A stretch of 34,805 nucleotides of DNA from CAZEFK01 sp964511405 (GCA_964511405.1 CAZEFK010000059.1:1-34805), one strand, 5' to 3'; counted from the stretch's first letter, positions 6,693 through 15,324 are shown. The notes: a model not told the origin generated them from the sequence alone. Numbers and translations: made by a program.

Positions 6693-7733
6693 TCAGGTGC
6701 CGGTCTTGGCGCCGGCGACCCATTCGTCCATCTGGGCCTTGTGGCCACTCATCCAATCGTCGGCGAGCTTGTTGATCACGGCGACGCCGCCGCCGTTCTT
6801 GTTGATCTCGGCCTCCCAGCCCGACCAGTCTCCGAGCGGGAATTTGACTTCCTCGATCAGCTTCTTGACCGAAGGGTTCTGAGCGATGAAGCCGCGGTTG
6901 CCGACCGCGAGCCAGTTCCACGAAGCCATCGCCATGCGGCACGGATCGGCGCCTCCGGCGCAGCCGACGACGCCTTTGACGAGCGCCGAGGCCTTGCTGG
7001 TGACTGTTGGCGGCAGCGCGTCCATGGGCGTCGGCAGCCAGACGACGTCCCTGCCCGGCACCAGCGCCTTGTTCATCCAGGACGGGCTCCAGGCGTAGAA
7101 GAAGGCGGGCTCGCCGCGCTTCACCCGGTCGACGGCGCCGACCATCAGCGCCTCGTACTTGCCGCGGACGGAATGGACCGTGTCCTTGAGCCCGAATTTG
7201 TCGAGCTGATAGTCGACGACGTCGCCGCAGCTCCAGCCCGGGTCGCAGTTGATGAGCTCGGCCTTGCCGTCCTTACCGAACAGACCGGCGATCTTCGGAT
7301 CCTTCATCTGCTCGAGCGAGGTGATGTGGTACTGGTCGGCCGTCTTTTTATCGATCAAGTAGCCATTGATGCCGCCGCCGACGATCATGCCGTCACCGAT
7401 CAGGACCGTGTCCTTCTCGACGGCACGCCAGCCGGGCTCGCGCTGCGGGAAGTTGATGTCGGCGCCCAAGTCGAGATCGCCTTGCGCCGCCGCCTGGAAG
7501 AACAGTGTGGTGTTGATGGTGGTGAGCTTGACCTTGTAGCCAAGGGCCTCCATCGCTTTCATCAGGATCTGGGCGGTCACGTAGTTGCCGCCCAGGCTGT
7601 CGGACTGGGCGAAGCGGATCGTCTTGCCGGCGCCGGGCAGGTCTGCCGCGCGGGCCGACGGGCCGGCCGGCGCGATGCCGAGCAGAGCGGTAGCGGCCGC
7701 GGCGCGCAGCCATCCTCGCAAATCGAAGTTCAT
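6693..7733 (-). CDS. proX: Glycine betaine/proline-type ABC transporter substrate-binding protein
   Basis: A 346-aa periplasmic binding protein with an N-terminal signal (LRAAAATALLGIAPAGPSARA). The ProX hallmark CDPGWSCGD (compare CNPGWGC in E. coli ProX, with a disulfide and a ligand-cage Trp) and FYAWSPSWMN are visible. A second Cys pair lies in VGCAGGADPC. It would capture a quaternary-ammonium (betaine-like) ligand and hand it to the ProW/ProV pair encoded just upstream. The start MNFDLRG is chosen over longer readings because AAGGAAA lies 8-9 bp ahead and a signal peptide follows. It is last in a proV-proW-proX operon. The real ligand may be a catabolic substrate rather than an osmolyte, given the neighbouring operon. 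Confidence 0.88.
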   Translation of the reverse strand: MNFDLRGWLRAAAATALLGIAPAGPSARAADLPGAGKTIRFAQSDSLGGNYVTAQILMKAMEALGYKVKLTTINTTLFFQAAAQGDLDLGADINFPQREPGWRAVEKDTVLIGDGMIVGGGINGYLIDKKTADQYHITSLEQMKDPKIAGLFGKDGKAELINCDPGWSCGDVVDYQLDKFGLKDTVHSVRGKYEALMVGAVDRVKRGEPAFFYAWSPSWMNKALVPGRDVVWLPTPMDALPPTVTSKASALVKGVVGCAGGADPCRMAMASWNWLAVGNRGFIAQNPSVKKLIEEVKFPLGDWSGWEAEINKNGGGVAVINKLADDWMSGHKAQMDEWVAGAKTGT

Positions 7734-7792
7734 GGGTCGCTTTCCTTGTCGCAACTGTGTTGACGATCTTTTGTTGTCTTTCCCCATGCCAA

Positions 7793-8740
7793 TCAGGCAC
7801 GCGGGCCTTCGGATGCTGTCGAGGCGCCGGCGAGATCGCGTTCGCCCCGCACGAGACGCAGCACATTCGGCAACAGCGAGCTGGGGGCGCGGGTCCTCGG
7901 CTGCGCCAGCTTCTGAGTGATGCGGTCGAGCATCATTGCCAGCAGCACGATCGCGATGCCGCCGACCCCGGCGCGGCCGACATCCAGCCGGCCCAGCCCC
8001 TGCAGCACGACCAGGCCCAACCCCTCGGCGCCGATCATGGCGACCACGACCGACATGACCATCGCGGTGAGCACGGTCTGGTTCAGGCCGCCCAGGATCG
8101 TAGGAATGGCGAGCGGCAACTGGATCTCCCAGAGCAGCTGCCGGCGGTCGGCGCCGAACGCGAGGCCGGCCTCGACGATCTCGTGATCGACCATGCGGAT
8201 GCCGATGTTGGTGAAGCGGATGAGCGGCGGCGCGGCGGCGGTCACGACGGCGACCTCGCCGGGCACGGTGCCGACGCCGAACAGCATCACGACCGGCACC
8301 AGATAGACGAAGGTCGGCGTCGTCTGCATGACGTCGAGCACGGGCCGGACGACGCTCCACACCCGGTCGCTGCTGGCACACCAGATGCCGATCGGCACAC
8401 CGACGAGCGTACAGATGACGATCGCTGTCGAGATCAGCGACAGGGTCGTCATGGCCTCGTCCCAGACGCCGAGGAAGCCGACCGCGACGAGCGCCAAGGC
8501 GGCAAAGGCCGCGACGCCGAGGCTGGCCAGCCGGTAGGTGACGAGGAACGCCAAGGCGACCAGCACCGGAAACGGCATGACGTGCATGGCGTCGTTGATC
8601 GAGGCCAAGAGATGTTCGACCGGCCATTTGATGCCGAGGAACAGCGGCCGCAGGTGGTGCGCCAGCCATTCGACGCCGGTCTGGATCCAGCGGTCGACCG
8701 GGAAGATGTTGAGGTTGTCGGCGTCGAACATGTCACTCAC
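7793..8740 (-). CDS. proW: Betaine-type ABC transporter permease
   Basis: A 315-aa inner-membrane protein of the ProW family. The N-terminal segment is followed by membrane helices from about residue 55 and the conserved block SDRVWSVVRPVLDVMQTTPTFVYLVP. The ATPase-docking EAA-type loop EAGLAFGADRRQLLWEIQLP follows, then MVMSVVVAMIGAEGLG. These are standard ProW features. Its start overlaps the end of the ATPase gene by 8 bp, showing translational coupling. A 59-bp gap separates it from proX. It forms the membrane channel of the betaine-like importer. Confidence 0.9.
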   Translation of the reverse strand: MSDMFDADNLNIFPVDRWIQTGVEWLAHHLRPLFLGIKWPVEHLLASINDAMHVMPFPVLVALAFLVTYRLASLGVAAFAALALVAVGFLGVWDEAMTTLSLISTAIVICTLVGVPIGIWCASSDRVWSVVRPVLDVMQTTPTFVYLVPVVMLFGVGTVPGEVAVVTAAAPPLIRFTNIGIRMVDHEIVEAGLAFGADRRQLLWEIQLPLAIPTILGGLNQTVLTAMVMSVVVAMIGAEGLGLVVLQGLGRLDVGRAGVGGIAIVLLAMMLDRITQKLAQPRTRAPSSLLPNVLRLVRGERDLAGASTASEGPRA

Positions 8741-9800
8741 CGGTCCGAGAGGAGTTTGGGGCCGGCCCGGCGCCGGCGATCGCTGCGAGGATCATGGCCG
8801 GGTCGATGAGGCCGATCGGCCGCCCGGTGTCGTCGACCACGGCCATCGGCCGATCCGCGCGGTAGCGGCCGGCGACGTCGATCAGCTTGGTGCCGGCCGG
8901 CACGGCGACATAGCCGCCGACCGGCAACGGCCCTGCAGCCCCGTCCGGCAGCCGCGTCATGACCGAGCGCGCATCGAAGAGGCGCGCGCGGTCGATCTCC
9001 TTGGTGAAGGCCGCAACATAGTCGCTGCCTGGATCGAGCACGATCGCCTGCGGCGTGCCCTCGCGCACAACCTGGCCGTCGCCCATGATGGCGATGCGGT
9101 TGCCGAGCTTGAGCGCCTCCTGGAAATCATGGGTGATGAACAGGATGGTCTTCTTGAGCGCGCGCTGCAGGCGCAGAAGCTCGTCCTGCATCTCGGCCCG
9201 GATCAGCGGATCGAGCGCGCTGAACGCCTCGTCCATGATCAGCAGCTCGGCATCCGTGGCGAGCGCGCGGGCGAGACCGACGCGCTGGCGCATGCCGCCC
9301 GAGAGCTCATTCGGATAGTGATAGCCCCACTTGGCGAGCCCGACGATCGCCAGCACCTCGTCGGCGCGCTTGCGCCTGACCGGTGCCGCGACGCCGCGCA
9401 GCTTGAGGCCGAACTCGACATTTTCGACGACGCGCTTGTTCGGCAGCAGTGCGAAATGCTGGAAGACCATCGAGATCCGGGTACGGCGCAGCTCGCGCAG
9501 CGCCCGCTCGCCGAGTTTGAGCAGGTCCTCGCCATGCAGCAGGATCTGGCCGGCGCTGGGCTCGTTCAGGCGGTTGATGCAGCGGGCGAGCGTCGACTTG
9601 CCCGAGCCAGACAGGCCCATGATCATGTAGATGGCACCGGTCGGCACGGTCATGGACACGTCGTTGAGGCCGACGACCGCGTCGATCTCGGCCAGCACGC
9701 GCGCCTTGTCGGCGCCAGCCGCCAGGAGCTGCATGGCGCGCTTGGGATTCCGGGCGAAGACCTTGTAGAGACGACGGACCTCCAAGCATTCGCCGGCCAT
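8733..9800 (-). CDS. proV: Betaine-type ABC transporter ATP-binding protein
   Basis: A 355-aa ProV-type ATPase. It has Walker A GLSGSGKST, the Q-loop in MVFQHFALLPNK, the signature LSGGMRQRVGLARAL, Walker B LLIMDEAFSALD and the switch His in FITHDFQEA. The last ~80 residues form a CBS-like tail (MAVVDDTGRPIGLIDP), which in ProV/OpuA proteins senses ionic strength. Here only about one CBS unit is clear, so osmosensing may be weak. It is the first gene of the importer operon, preceded by AGGAG. About 150 bp separate it from the end of the catabolic operon, with a strong palindrome between. Confidence 0.92.
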   Translation of the reverse strand: MAGECLEVRRLYKVFARNPKRAMQLLAAGADKARVLAEIDAVVGLNDVSMTVPTGAIYMIMGLSGSGKSTLARCINRLNEPSAGQILLHGEDLLKLGERALRELRRTRISMVFQHFALLPNKRVVENVEFGLKLRGVAAPVRRKRADEVLAIVGLAKWGYHYPNELSGGMRQRVGLARALATDAELLIMDEAFSALDPLIRAEMQDELLRLQRALKKTILFITHDFQEALKLGNRIAIMGDGQVVREGTPQAIVLDPGSDYVAAFTKEIDRARLFDARSVMTRLPDGAAGPLPVGGYVAVPAGTKLIDVAGRYRADRPMAVVDDTGRPIGLIDPAMILAAIAGAGPAPNSSRTGE

Positions 9801-9924
9801 CGCTTGCCACTCCTGTTGTCGTCCGATCGTGCTCTTGCCGGCATCCGCACAGCGTCTTGGTCGAGATTAGACGGCTGCCGAGATAGCCCGTCTTCCGGCG
9901 ATTCCGAGGAGCATTCGGCGCCTG

Positions 9925-9944
9925 TTTCCCCGGATCGGGGGAAA
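9925..9944. promoter_or_regulatory. 20-bp palindrome TTTCCCC-S-GATC-S-GGGGAAA
   Basis: TTTCCCCGGATCGGGGGAAA is symmetric at 18 of 20 positions. It lies 7 bp past the stop of the NIPSNAP gene and ~125 bp before proV. There is no T run, so a plain intrinsic terminator is unlikely. A related TTCCCC-AATC-GGGG site sits directly upstream of the PucR-family gene. Confidence 0.55.
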
Positions 9945-9951
9945 TCGACGC

Positions 9952-10266
9952 CTACCGCAAGGGCGAGAATGCCGTTGGTGCCAAGATGCGGTTTTCCAGG
10001 CTCTCGATGGTTTCGGTCAGCCGCGGGGTGAAAGCCTGCCAGCGCGGATCGTCGGCCAGCTGCTTGCGCCGACGCGCCCGGTCGGCCAGATCGTCATAGC
10101 CCCAGAGATGGACCACATGGTTGAGCGGTCCGATCTCGGTCGTGAAATAGCCGATCAGGTTGCCGAGGATGGGCTGCTGGATCGCAAGTCCTTCCTCCTT
10201 CACCAGCTGCAGGTACTGCGCCATCCGGCCGGCACGGATGCGGTAGATCCGCTCCTCGACGATCAT
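9952..10266 (-). CDS. NIPSNAP family protein
   Basis: A 104-aa protein with the NIPSNAP pattern: an initial strand (EERIYRIRAGRMAQYLQL), then GNLIGYFTTEIGPLNHVVHLWGYDDL and a final WQAFTPRLTETIESLE helix. NIPSNAP domains are small dimeric ferredoxin-like folds, often found in bacterial catabolic operons with no agreed reaction. The ATG overlaps the stop of the preceding CMD-like gene by 4 bp (ATGA), so the two are translationally coupled. It is the last gene of the six-gene operon. It could be a monooxygenase-like, isomerase-like or accessory protein. Confidence 0.8.
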   Translation of the reverse strand: MIVEERIYRIRAGRMAQYLQLVKEEGLAIQQPILGNLIGYFTTEIGPLNHVVHLWGYDDLADRARRRKQLADDPRWQAFTPRLTETIESLENRILAPTAFSPLR

Positions 10267-10652
10267 TTTCGCCTCTCTGCTGCCAACTCGTCGCGTACCT
10301 TCTTGGCGGCGCGGAAGCACTCGACGCCAGCCGGCACGCCGCAATAGACCGCGATCTGGATGAGGGCGGCGCGAAGCTCGTCCTCCGAGAGGCCGTTCCT
10401 CAGCGCGCCGCGGAAATGCGTTTCGAACTCGGACATCCGACCCAAGGCCGCCAGCATGCCGAGATTGAGCAGGCTGCGCTGCTTCGCCTCGAGCGCGTCG
10501 TCGGCCCAGGCGAGGCCCCAGCAATATTCATTGAGCATATCCTGGAAGGGCCGCGAGAAGTCGTCGGCATTGGCGAGCGCGCGGTCGACATAGATGTCGC
10601 CGAGCACGGCCCGGCGACGCTGCTCGCCGGCTTCACGGAGCTGCTTGTCCAT
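10263..10652 (-). CDS. Carboxymuconolactone decarboxylase family protein
   Basis: A 129-aa protein matching the gamma-carboxymuconolactone decarboxylase (PcaC/CMD) fold. It contains FQDMLNEYCWGLAWADD, then ETHFRGALRNGLSEDELRAA and IQIAVYCGVPAGVECFRAA. It lacks the CxxC pair of AhpD-type peroxidase relatives, so a lactone decarboxylation or isomerisation role fits better than redox. Its start lies 20 bp inside the 3' end of the alpha/beta hydrolase gene, and its stop overlaps the NIPSNAP start. In PcaC-type pathways the next enzyme is an enol-lactone hydrolase. The alpha/beta hydrolase immediately upstream resembles that pairing. Confidence 0.85.
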   Translation of the reverse strand: MDKQLREAGEQRRRAVLGDIYVDRALANADDFSRPFQDMLNEYCWGLAWADDALEAKQRSLLNLGMLAALGRMSEFETHFRGALRNGLSEDELRAALIQIAVYCGVPAGVECFRAAKKVRDELAAERRK

Positions 10653-11463
10653 TCTTCGTCTCCAAGAGAGGGGCGGTCAGAAACTCCCGCATCAGCTTCG
10701 AGACCAGCTCAGGCGCTTCCAAAAGAATTGAGTGCCGCAGGCCCGGGAGAATGCGCAGCTCCGAGCCGGGGATGCGCTCGTGCATGTAGCGCGCCATGCG
10801 CGGGTTGGAGCCGGCATCCTCCTCGCCCGTCGCGATCAGCGTCGGGCAGGTGATGCGATCGAGCAGGCCGCCGAAGTCCGTCTCGGCCAGCACGCGATAA
10901 GCCGCGGCATAGCAGTCCGGGTCGTTCTCGGCGTTCCGCGCCCGCAGCATCTGGATGAGCGCGGGGTTGCGGCGCTGGAAATCGTCGGTCAGCCAGCGCG
11001 AGAGCGAGGCGTCGTAATGGCTGCCGGGCTCGCCCGCCTTGAGGGCCGAGAGGCGACCCAGCACCCGGTCTCGCTCTTCCGCCGTGCGCCCGGCCACGGT
11101 CGAGAGCAGCACCAGCCTGCGGATGCGGTCGAGCGATGTCAGCGCCAGGCGCTGGGCGATGAGCCCACCCAACGAGAAGCCGGCCAGATGGAACGTGGCG
11201 AACCCGACATGGTCGGCCAGCGCCAGCGTCTCGCCGACGAAATCGTCGATCTCGTAACGGCCCTTGATCCGGCTTGAGCCGCCGTGGCCGCGCATGTCGA
11301 AGGTCAGGATGGTGAAGCGGTCGGCCAGCCGCTCGACGACGCCGCTCCAGGCCTCGAGGTACGAGCCGACGCCATGGATGCAGACGAGCGGCTCGCTGCC
11401 GGTGCCGTCGACCCGATAGTTGAGCGTCACGGCAGCGACGGTGAAGCTGCGGGCCCGGCTCAT
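10633..11463 (-). CDS. Alpha/beta hydrolase (lactonase/esterase-like)
   Basis: A 276-aa serine hydrolase close in size to 3-oxoadipate enol-lactonase (PcaD). It has the oxyanion-hole motif HGVG (30-33), the FDMRGHGGSS block typical of PcaD-like enzymes, nucleophile elbow GFSLGG (Ser97), acidic residue in GEEDAGSNP (Asp216) and catalytic His in GLRHSILLEAPE (His244). The start at 11463 (MSRARSF) gives a normal N-terminus; a longer reading would run into the upstream gene. It begins 4 bp after the luciferase-like gene stop. It probably hydrolyses an ester or lactone made by the monooxygenase upstream, which is inferred from order. Confidence 0.88.
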   Translation of the reverse strand: MSRARSFTVAAVTLNYRVDGTGSEPLVCIHGVGSYLEAWSGVVERLADRFTILTFDMRGHGGSSRIKGRYEIDDFVGETLALADHVGFATFHLAGFSLGGLIAQRLALTSLDRIRRLVLLSTVAGRTAEERDRVLGRLSALKAGEPGSHYDASLSRWLTDDFQRRNPALIQMLRARNAENDPDCYAAAYRVLAETDFGGLLDRITCPTLIATGEEDAGSNPRMARYMHERIPGSELRILPGLRHSILLEAPELVSKLMREFLTAPLLETKNGQAAP

Positions 11464-11467
11464 GGGT

Positions 11468-12547
11468 TCAGGCCCCGACCGCGAGGCGTGGGGCGGCATC
11501 GCGCGCGCGGGCGGCGAAGACCGGCATGATCTCGTCGATCCAGAGGCCGAGGGTCCGTTTCTGCAGTTCGAACGGCAGGCCGAACGACAGGCCGAGGCAG
11601 AACTGGTCGACGCCGGCCGCCTCGTAGCCCATCAGCTTCTCGATCACCTCGTCCGGCGTGCCGAACATCAGGTTGCGCCGGATCGCCGCCGGGTCGTAGT
11701 TTGAGCGGTTGGCGACGACCTCGAACGGCACCGCCTCGGGAAAACCGTTCGTGACAGTGCCCAGGTTCTGGAACAGGTTCTCGAACGTGCGGCCATAATC
11801 GACGCTGTGGCGCACGGCCACTTCCCAATCGTCGGCCCGGTCGTAGACGCAGGTCCGACGCAGCATCATGAGCTGCGGCCGCGGCACTTCCGGATGTTCG
11901 GCGCAGGCCTTGCGGAACTTGTCGCCGAGCACGGCCACCTCGGCCGCGGGGCCGGCGAGCGGCGTCGACAGGATGTGGGCGCCATTGGCGACGGCCCAAT
12001 CGAACGTGCCGGGATCGCGCGCCGCGACCCAGATGCGCGGATGCGGCTTCTGCAGCGGCTTTGGCACCGAGGTCGCAGTCGGGAACTTCCAATAGTGGCC
12101 GTCATGGGCATAGTCGCCGGCCCAGAGCTGTTTGACCGCCGGGACGATCTCCTGCATGAAGGCGACGCCTTGCTGCTGCGGGATGCCGCCGGCCATGCGG
12201 TCGAATTCGTACTGGTAGGCGCCGCGCGCGATGCCGAACTCCAGCCGCCCGCCGGTCAGGTGATCGCAGAGCGCCGCCTCGCCGGCGAGCCGGATCGGGC
12301 TCCAGTACGGAGCGACGATCGTGGCCGTGCCGAGCCGGATACGCTCCGTGTGCTGGCCGATCCAGGTGAGGATGCTGAACGGGTTGGGCGCGATCGTGCA
12401 TTCGATCGTGTGATGCTCGGCGGTCCAGATCGTCTCAAACCCGCCGGCGTCCGCGATCCGCGCGAGCTCCAGCATGTTGCCGGTCACGACACTCATCGGC
12501 GTGTCGGGCGAGAAGCGCTCAAGGTTGAGCGACACGGCGAATCTCAT
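11468..12547 (-). CDS. LLM class flavin-dependent monooxygenase
   Basis: A 359-aa bacterial luciferase-like TIM-barrel monooxygenase. The N-terminal strand MRFAVSLNLERF is followed by GFETIWTAEHHTIE (active-site region), RIRLGTATIVAPYWSPIRLAGEAALCD and GRLEFGIARGAY, all standard in the family. These enzymes use reduced FMN supplied by a separate flavin reductase, encoded two genes upstream. Reactions include Baeyer-Villiger oxidation, desulfonation and ring cleavage of N-heterocycles. A strong GGAGGAG ribosome site precedes the ATG. Its place among reductase, aldehyde dehydrogenase and hydrolase makes it the likely oxygen-inserting step of the pathway. Confidence 0.9.
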   Translation of the reverse strand: MRFAVSLNLERFSPDTPMSVVTGNMLELARIADAGGFETIWTAEHHTIECTIAPNPFSILTWIGQHTERIRLGTATIVAPYWSPIRLAGEAALCDHLTGGRLEFGIARGAYQYEFDRMAGGIPQQQGVAFMQEIVPAVKQLWAGDYAHDGHYWKFPTATSVPKPLQKPHPRIWVAARDPGTFDWAVANGAHILSTPLAGPAAEVAVLGDKFRKACAEHPEVPRPQLMMLRRTCVYDRADDWEVAVRHSVDYGRTFENLFQNLGTVTNGFPEAVPFEVVANRSNYDPAAIRRNLMFGTPDEVIEKLMGYEAAGVDQFCLGLSFGLPFELQKRTLGLWIDEIMPVFAARARDAAPRLAVGA

Positions 12548-12583
12548 GGTTTCTCCTCCCCGAGGGTGCGTCGGCGGCCAGGG

Positions 12584-14095
12584 TCAGCGCAGGCGGATCA
12601 CGAACGGGTCGTGCATCTGGCCCGAGTAGTCGACGACGACGTTCTTCGCGCGCGAGAACTCGCGCATGACATCGAAGCCGCCGCGCCGGCCGTAGCCGCT
12701 TTCCTTGAAGCCGCCGTTCGCCGACATGAAGGCGGCGGCGCGATAGGTGTTGATCCAGACCGTGCCGGCATCGATGTTGCGGGCGAAGCGCAGGGCGCGG
12801 TCGATGTCGCGGGTCCAGACGCCGGAGGCCAGGCCATAGCGCGTGTCGTTGGCGAGCCCGATCATCTCGGCCTCGTCGGCGAACGGCATGACGCCCACGA
12901 CCGGGCCGAAGATCTCGTCGCGCATGAAGCGCATGTCGTTCCGGGCGTCCGCCAGCACGGTCGGTTCGAAGTACCAGCCGCGCGCGAGTTCGCCCGTGTT
13001 CGGTTGCTTGCCGCCGGCCGCCAGCCTGGCGCCTTCGCGCAGGCCCGAGGCGACATAGCCCTGGACCTTGTCGAGCTGGGCTACGAGCGCCAGCGGCCCC
13101 ACGTCCGTGTCGTCCGCCATCGGGTGGCCGAGCTTGATCCGACGAGTCCGCTCGGCGAGCGCGTCCAGGAACCGATCGTAGATCCGCGCCTCGACGAAGC
13201 AGCGAGAACCGGCAACGCAGGTCTGGCCGGCTGCCGCGAACACGCCGGCGACGACGCCGTTCACCGCGCGCTCGATATCGGCGTCGGCGAACACGACCTG
13301 GGGCGACTTGCCGCCGAGCTCCATCTGGCACGGCACCAGGTTGGCGGCCGCGTTCGACGCAATGCGCCGGCCGGTCGCCGTGCTGCCCGTGAAGACGAGC
13401 TTGGCGATGCCCGGATGACGGGTGAGCGCTTCGCCGGCCGTGTGGCCGCTGCCGGTTACGACATTGAGGACGCCTGCCGGGAAACCCGCCGCCATCACCA
13501 ATTCGGCGAGGGCCAGCGTCGAGGCGGTCGCATGTTCCGACGGCTTCACCACGACCGTATTGCCGATGGCGAGGCAGGGGGCCAGCGTGCCGGTCAGCAG
13601 CATCAAGGGCGAGTTCCAGGGCGTGATCATGCCGACGACGCCCAGCGGTTCCCGCAGGCTGAAATTCAGCATGTCGAGCTTGTTGACCGGGATCGTGTCG
13701 CCCTGCAGCTTGTCGGCCATGCCGGCGAAATAGGTGTAGGCGTCCGGCATGGCCCGCATCTGGGCCAGCATCTCCTTGATGAGCTTGCCGTTGTCGCGCG
13801 TCTCGATCAGCGCCATCTCGTCGGCGTGCTCGGCGATGAGCTCGGCCAGGCGGCGGACGAGCTTGCCCCGCTGGGTCTGGGTCATGCGCCGCCAGGCCGG
13901 GTCGATGAAGGCGGCGCGCGCGGCGGCCACGGCAGCGTCGACGTCGGCGGCATCGGCCTCGGCCAGCTCGTACCAGGGCTCTGCATTGGCCGGATCGAAG
14001 CTCGGGATGTAGCGCCCGGCGCGGGGCGCCACGAAGGCGCCGCCGATGAACAGCTGCTGGCGAGATCCTTCGATCGCCTTGACGGTGGTCTGCAT
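12584..14095 (-). CDS. NAD(P)-dependent aldehyde dehydrogenase
   Basis: A 503-aa ALDH-superfamily enzyme of normal length. It shows the NAD-binding FTGSTATGRRI, general base Glu in MELGGKSP (about residue 259), nucleophile Cys in GQTCVAGSR (about residue 293) and the C-terminal EIFGPVVGVMPF. It is closest in style to betaine/gamma-aminobutyraldehyde-type dehydrogenases, but substrate cannot be read from motifs. It starts 1 base after the flavin reductase stop, so the two are coupled. It would oxidise an aldehyde or semialdehyde formed after the oxygenase step. Confidence 0.93.
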   Translation of the reverse strand: MQTTVKAIEGSRQQLFIGGAFVAPRAGRYIPSFDPANAEPWYELAEADAADVDAAVAAARAAFIDPAWRRMTQTQRGKLVRRLAELIAEHADEMALIETRDNGKLIKEMLAQMRAMPDAYTYFAGMADKLQGDTIPVNKLDMLNFSLREPLGVVGMITPWNSPLMLLTGTLAPCLAIGNTVVVKPSEHATASTLALAELVMAAGFPAGVLNVVTGSGHTAGEALTRHPGIAKLVFTGSTATGRRIASNAAANLVPCQMELGGKSPQVVFADADIERAVNGVVAGVFAAAGQTCVAGSRCFVEARIYDRFLDALAERTRRIKLGHPMADDTDVGPLALVAQLDKVQGYVASGLREGARLAAGGKQPNTGELARGWYFEPTVLADARNDMRFMRDEIFGPVVGVMPFADEAEMIGLANDTRYGLASGVWTRDIDRALRFARNIDAGTVWINTYRAAAFMSANGGFKESGYGRRGGFDVMREFSRAKNVVVDYSGQMHDPFVIRLR

Positions 14096-14096
14096 C

Positions 14097-15095
14097 CTAC
14101 TTGTCCTGACCCTGTTCTTGGGCGATTTGGAGCCAAGAGCGAGCGTCGCCGTCGATCAGTGCCAAGCGGCCGCCGTCGCCTGAGTCCATGTAGATGCCGA
14201 ACCGGGCGTCCTGCCTCTCGCGCCGATAGCGGCGCAGCACGGCGCGCAGCTCGCGCGCTGCGATCGCGTCATAGGGCAGGGCGTCGAGCGGGAAGAAGCG
14301 CAGCTCCGGCGGCAGGGCCACGGCGGCGGCACTCTTTGCGAGCCGCGCCCGGTAGATCATGTAACCGGGGTCGCTGTCCGCGATGTCGAACACCGAATAG
14401 AGGAACGTCGCGTCCGGCAGCAGCGTGAGCGCGCCGCCGTGATCGAACGCGAGCTCCGCCGCGGCCTTGCGGTGCTTGGCGCTTGGCAGCACCCAGCCGC
14501 CCTTGCCGTCGGCCTTGAGCAGGATGCCGCGGTCGCTTTCGACCAGATAGCCCACGACCATGCCGTGCGCGGCGTCCCAGCCGGGCGGCAGCGGATCCTT
14601 GACGCTGGCATAGCGGCCCCGGCAGAAGCCGAGCGGTGCCGCCGGGCTGGTGCCGAACGCCTGGACTTGACCAATCAGGATCATGTGGTCGCCGGCGTCG
14701 ACGCGCTGATGGACGATGCAGTCGAACCAGGTGAGGCAATCGGTCAGCACCGGGGCGCCGGTATGGACGCGGTCATAGCGTGTCGTCTTGAACTTGTCGG
14801 GCGATTTGGACGCGAAGAGCATCGAAAGCTCTCTCTGCGCCTCGTGCAGGAAGTTGACGGCAAAGGCGTGGCCGTGGCTGAACGCGCCGAAGCTCGCGGC
14901 ATGCCTGCCGATGCAGACGAGCAGCAGCGGCGGGTCGAGCGAGACCGAGGTGAAGGAATTTGCAGTCATGCCGCGCGGGCAGCCCGCTTCGTCGATCGTG
15001 GTCACGACCGCAATCCCGGTGACGAAGGTGCCGAACGCCCGGCGCAGTTCGAGCGGGTCGATCGGGTGCTGGACCTGAACCGGCGACGTCGCCAT
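14097..15095 (-). CDS. Flavin reductase (FMN reductase component) with C-terminal extension
   Basis: A 332-aa protein. Residues ~15-170 are a flavin-reductase (RutF/HpaC/NtaB-type) domain, with LRRAFGTFVTGIAVVTT, GMTANSFTSVSLDPPLLLVC, FAVNFLHEAQRELSM and GDHMILIGQVQAF. It would reduce FMN with NAD(P)H for the LLM oxygenase. Residues ~180-332 form an added domain ending in ELRFFPLDALPYDAIA-ELRAVL. This resembles the tail of Nudix-fold proteins, but no Nudix box is seen, so a sensory or substrate-binding role is possible. The ATG at 15095 (AGGAAGG upstream) is preferred over an upstream TTG at 15122. First gene of the operon. Confidence 0.85.
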   Translation of the reverse strand: MATSPVQVQHPIDPLELRRAFGTFVTGIAVVTTIDEAGCPRGMTANSFTSVSLDPPLLLVCIGRHAASFGAFSHGHAFAVNFLHEAQRELSMLFASKSPDKFKTTRYDRVHTGAPVLTDCLTWFDCIVHQRVDAGDHMILIGQVQAFGTSPAAPLGFCRGRYASVKDPLPPGWDAAHGMVVGYLVESDRGILLKADGKGGWVLPSAKHRKAAAELAFDHGGALTLLPDATFLYSVFDIADSDPGYMIYRARLAKSAAAVALPPELRFFPLDALPYDAIAARELRAVLRRYRRERQDARFGIYMDSGDGGRLALIDGDARSWLQIAQEQGQDK

Positions 15096-15190
15096 TGCCT
15101 GCTGCCTTCCTGGCGTCTCCAAGCTGTCGATGGAAGGCTAGCGGGCCAGGCAGCCGGCCGCTTCCTGCCGTCAGGAGGAGGCGTTCAGGC

Positions 15191-15223
15191 GCCGCTCCTG
15201 TGGTGCGACGGAACAGGAGCGGC
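15191..15223. promoter_or_regulatory. Perfect inverted repeat, 11-base arms
   Basis: GCCGCTCCTGT and ACAGGAGCGGC are separated by 11 bases, about 100-130 bp ahead of the flavin reductase start. A binding site for the adjacent PucR-family regulator or another activator is plausible. It lacks a following T run, which argues against a simple terminator. Confidence 0.6.
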
Positions 15224-15262
15224 TGAGGCCCGGCCGTTCTTGATGGAAGAGGTCGGGAGACG

Positions 15263-15284
15263 CACCAGGGGGCGGACCCTGGTG
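15263..15284. promoter_or_regulatory. Perfect inverted repeat, 8-base arms
   Basis: CACCAGGG and CCCTGGTG are separated by GGCGGA. It is the second of three dyads in this gap. Function is unknown. Confidence 0.45.
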
Positions 15285-15306
15285 TGGGCGGCGACGATGG
15301 GCGTTG

Positions 15307-15324
15307 CGGGCGAATACTCGCCCG
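15307..15324. promoter_or_regulatory. Hairpin, 7-base arms with 4-base loop
   Basis: CGGGCGA and TCGCCCG flank ATAC. It lies ~80 bp past the PucR-family gene stop and could help end that transcript, but no T run follows on the minus strand. Confidence 0.45.

Noticed and set aside
11807..14428. 873-codon plus-strand open frame opposite the LLM and aldehyde dehydrogenase genes
   Set aside because: Spans several well-supported minus-strand genes and has no domain or sensible composition. It results from the absence of stops in GC-rich antisense DNA.
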